Origin: Methylomonas methanica
GTDB taxonomy: Bacteria > Pseudomonadota > Gammaproteobacteria > Methylococcales > Methylomonadaceae
Direction of reading: 5' to 3'
Assembly (NCBI RefSeq): GCF_001644035.1
Contig: NZ_LUUG01000057.1
Location: 51,165 to 115,164 of the forward strand
DNA: 64,000 nt
A program made the translations under genes and the position numbers. Below are positions 63,665-64,000 of the stretch, piece by piece (the stretch's first letter is position 1; every line of letters starts with the position of its first letter). A model generated the notes under the pieces. That model was given only the letters and a program-made list of their open reading frames with translations, searched no databases and was not told the origin of the DNA.

Positions 63665-63976
63665 CTATTTAAGCTTAATTTGAACATCGACCCCAGCCGC
63701 CAGATCCAACTTCATCAGGGCGTCAACAGTCTTATCGGTTGGCTCAACGATATCAAGCAACCTTTTGTAAGTTCTCAGTTCATATTGATCACGAGCATCT
63801 TTATTAACATGCGGTGAAATCAATACAGTAAAACGTTCTTTTCTAGTAGGCAAAGGGATAGGACCTTTTACTTGGGCACCTGTTCTCTTCGCTGTTTCTA
63901 CTATCTCACCCGCCGACTGATCAATCAATTTATGATCAAACGCTTTTAATTGGATTCTGATAGTTTGATTAGCCAT
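63665..63976 (-). CDS. rpsJ: 30S ribosomal protein S10
   Basis: 103 residues: [44 protein letters not shown]. Head protein that also works with NusB in antitermination. First gene of the S10 operon; only 24 bp of upstream sequence are in the window, too little to judge its promoter. Confidence 0.97.
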   Translation of the reverse strand: MANQTIRIQLKAFDHKLIDQSAGEIVETAKRTGAQVKGPIPLPTRKERFTVLISPHVNKDARDQYELRTYKRLLDIVEPTDKTVDALMKLDLAAGVDVQIKLK

Positions 63977-64000
63977 CTTGATTACTCGATAATAGAAGCA

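Noticed and set aside
1..64000. CRISPR array, tRNA, rRNA or IS element
   Set aside because: No regularly spaced repeats, tRNA-like cloverleaf, rRNA segments or transposase genes were noticed on reading; a tRNA scan was not possible.

Overview
The window looks like the chromosome of a gammaproteobacterium, most likely a Methylococcales methanotroph of the Methylomonas type. This rests on ribosomal-protein and housekeeping gene order, zinc-free S14, a VPxPSA-type C-terminal sorting signal and polar-flagellum style gene content; it is inference, since no search was possible. No tRNA, rRNA, CRISPR array, IS element or prophage was seen.

Layout. (1) 1-5531, minus strand: an LpxA-type acyltransferase cut by the window edge, xerD and ogt in one overlapping unit, then rpsP-rimM-trmD-rplS and ffh. 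A YpjD/CcsA-like membrane protein diverges from ffh. (2) 6498-14019, minus: a Maf-family (DUF115) flagellin glycosyltransferase, a first flagellin, then the unit flagellin 2-flaG-fliD-fliS-fliT, with a near-consensus sigma-28 promoter before flagellin 2. (3) 14147-20947, minus: a tightly overlapping seven-gene legionaminic-acid (nonulosonic acid) operon of ptmE-like, neuD/legH-like, legI, legG, legC, legB and legF genes, again with a sigma-28-like promoter. (4) 21064-26108, plus: CgeB-type glycosyltransferase, methyltransferase, NodU/CmcH carbamoyltransferase and a radical SAM protein with a SPASM-like segment at its N-terminus. (5) 26105-45153, minus: a long one-direction array of an Hsp70/DUF3731 protein, three radical SAM/SPASM proteins, two sugar epimerases, a SIS isomerase, a fused cytidylyltransferase-PfkB kinase, an E1 alpha/beta pair of 2-oxoacid dehydrogenase type without E2 or E3, a PLP aminotransferase and two more CgeB-type glycosyltransferases, one about 1300 residues long. 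(6) 45474-50388: a secreted metalloprotease-like protein with a C-terminal sorting anchor, pcm-surE, an Smr protein, a divergent GAPDH-like protein and a hypoxanthine/uracil-DNA glycosylase. (7) 50559-63976, minus: the alpha, spc and S10 ribosomal operons in the classical order, including rpmJ with a GTG start.

How the genes work together (inference). Regions 2-5 read as one flagellar glycosylation island. Region 3 supplies a CMP-activated legionaminic-type acid and Maf could place it on flagellin. Regions 4 and 5 appear to make and attach a second, unusual sugar: a SIS isomerase and reversed HldE-like enzyme would make an NDP-sugar, the epimerase and the E1 alpha/beta pair would reshape it, possibly adding a two-carbon branch, and radical SAM, methyl and carbamoyl transferases would decorate it. 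Sigma-28-like promoters stand before flagellin 2, the leg operon and the large radical SAM-headed operon, so sugar supply may be tied to late flagellar gene expression.

The most unusual feature is a set of short palindromic DNA repeats lying in frame inside glycan genes: a 17-codon repeat twice in tandem in the giant glycosyltransferase and once in E1 alpha, plus an unrelated 56-bp double palindrome in legC. They resemble Rickettsia palindromic elements in behaviour.
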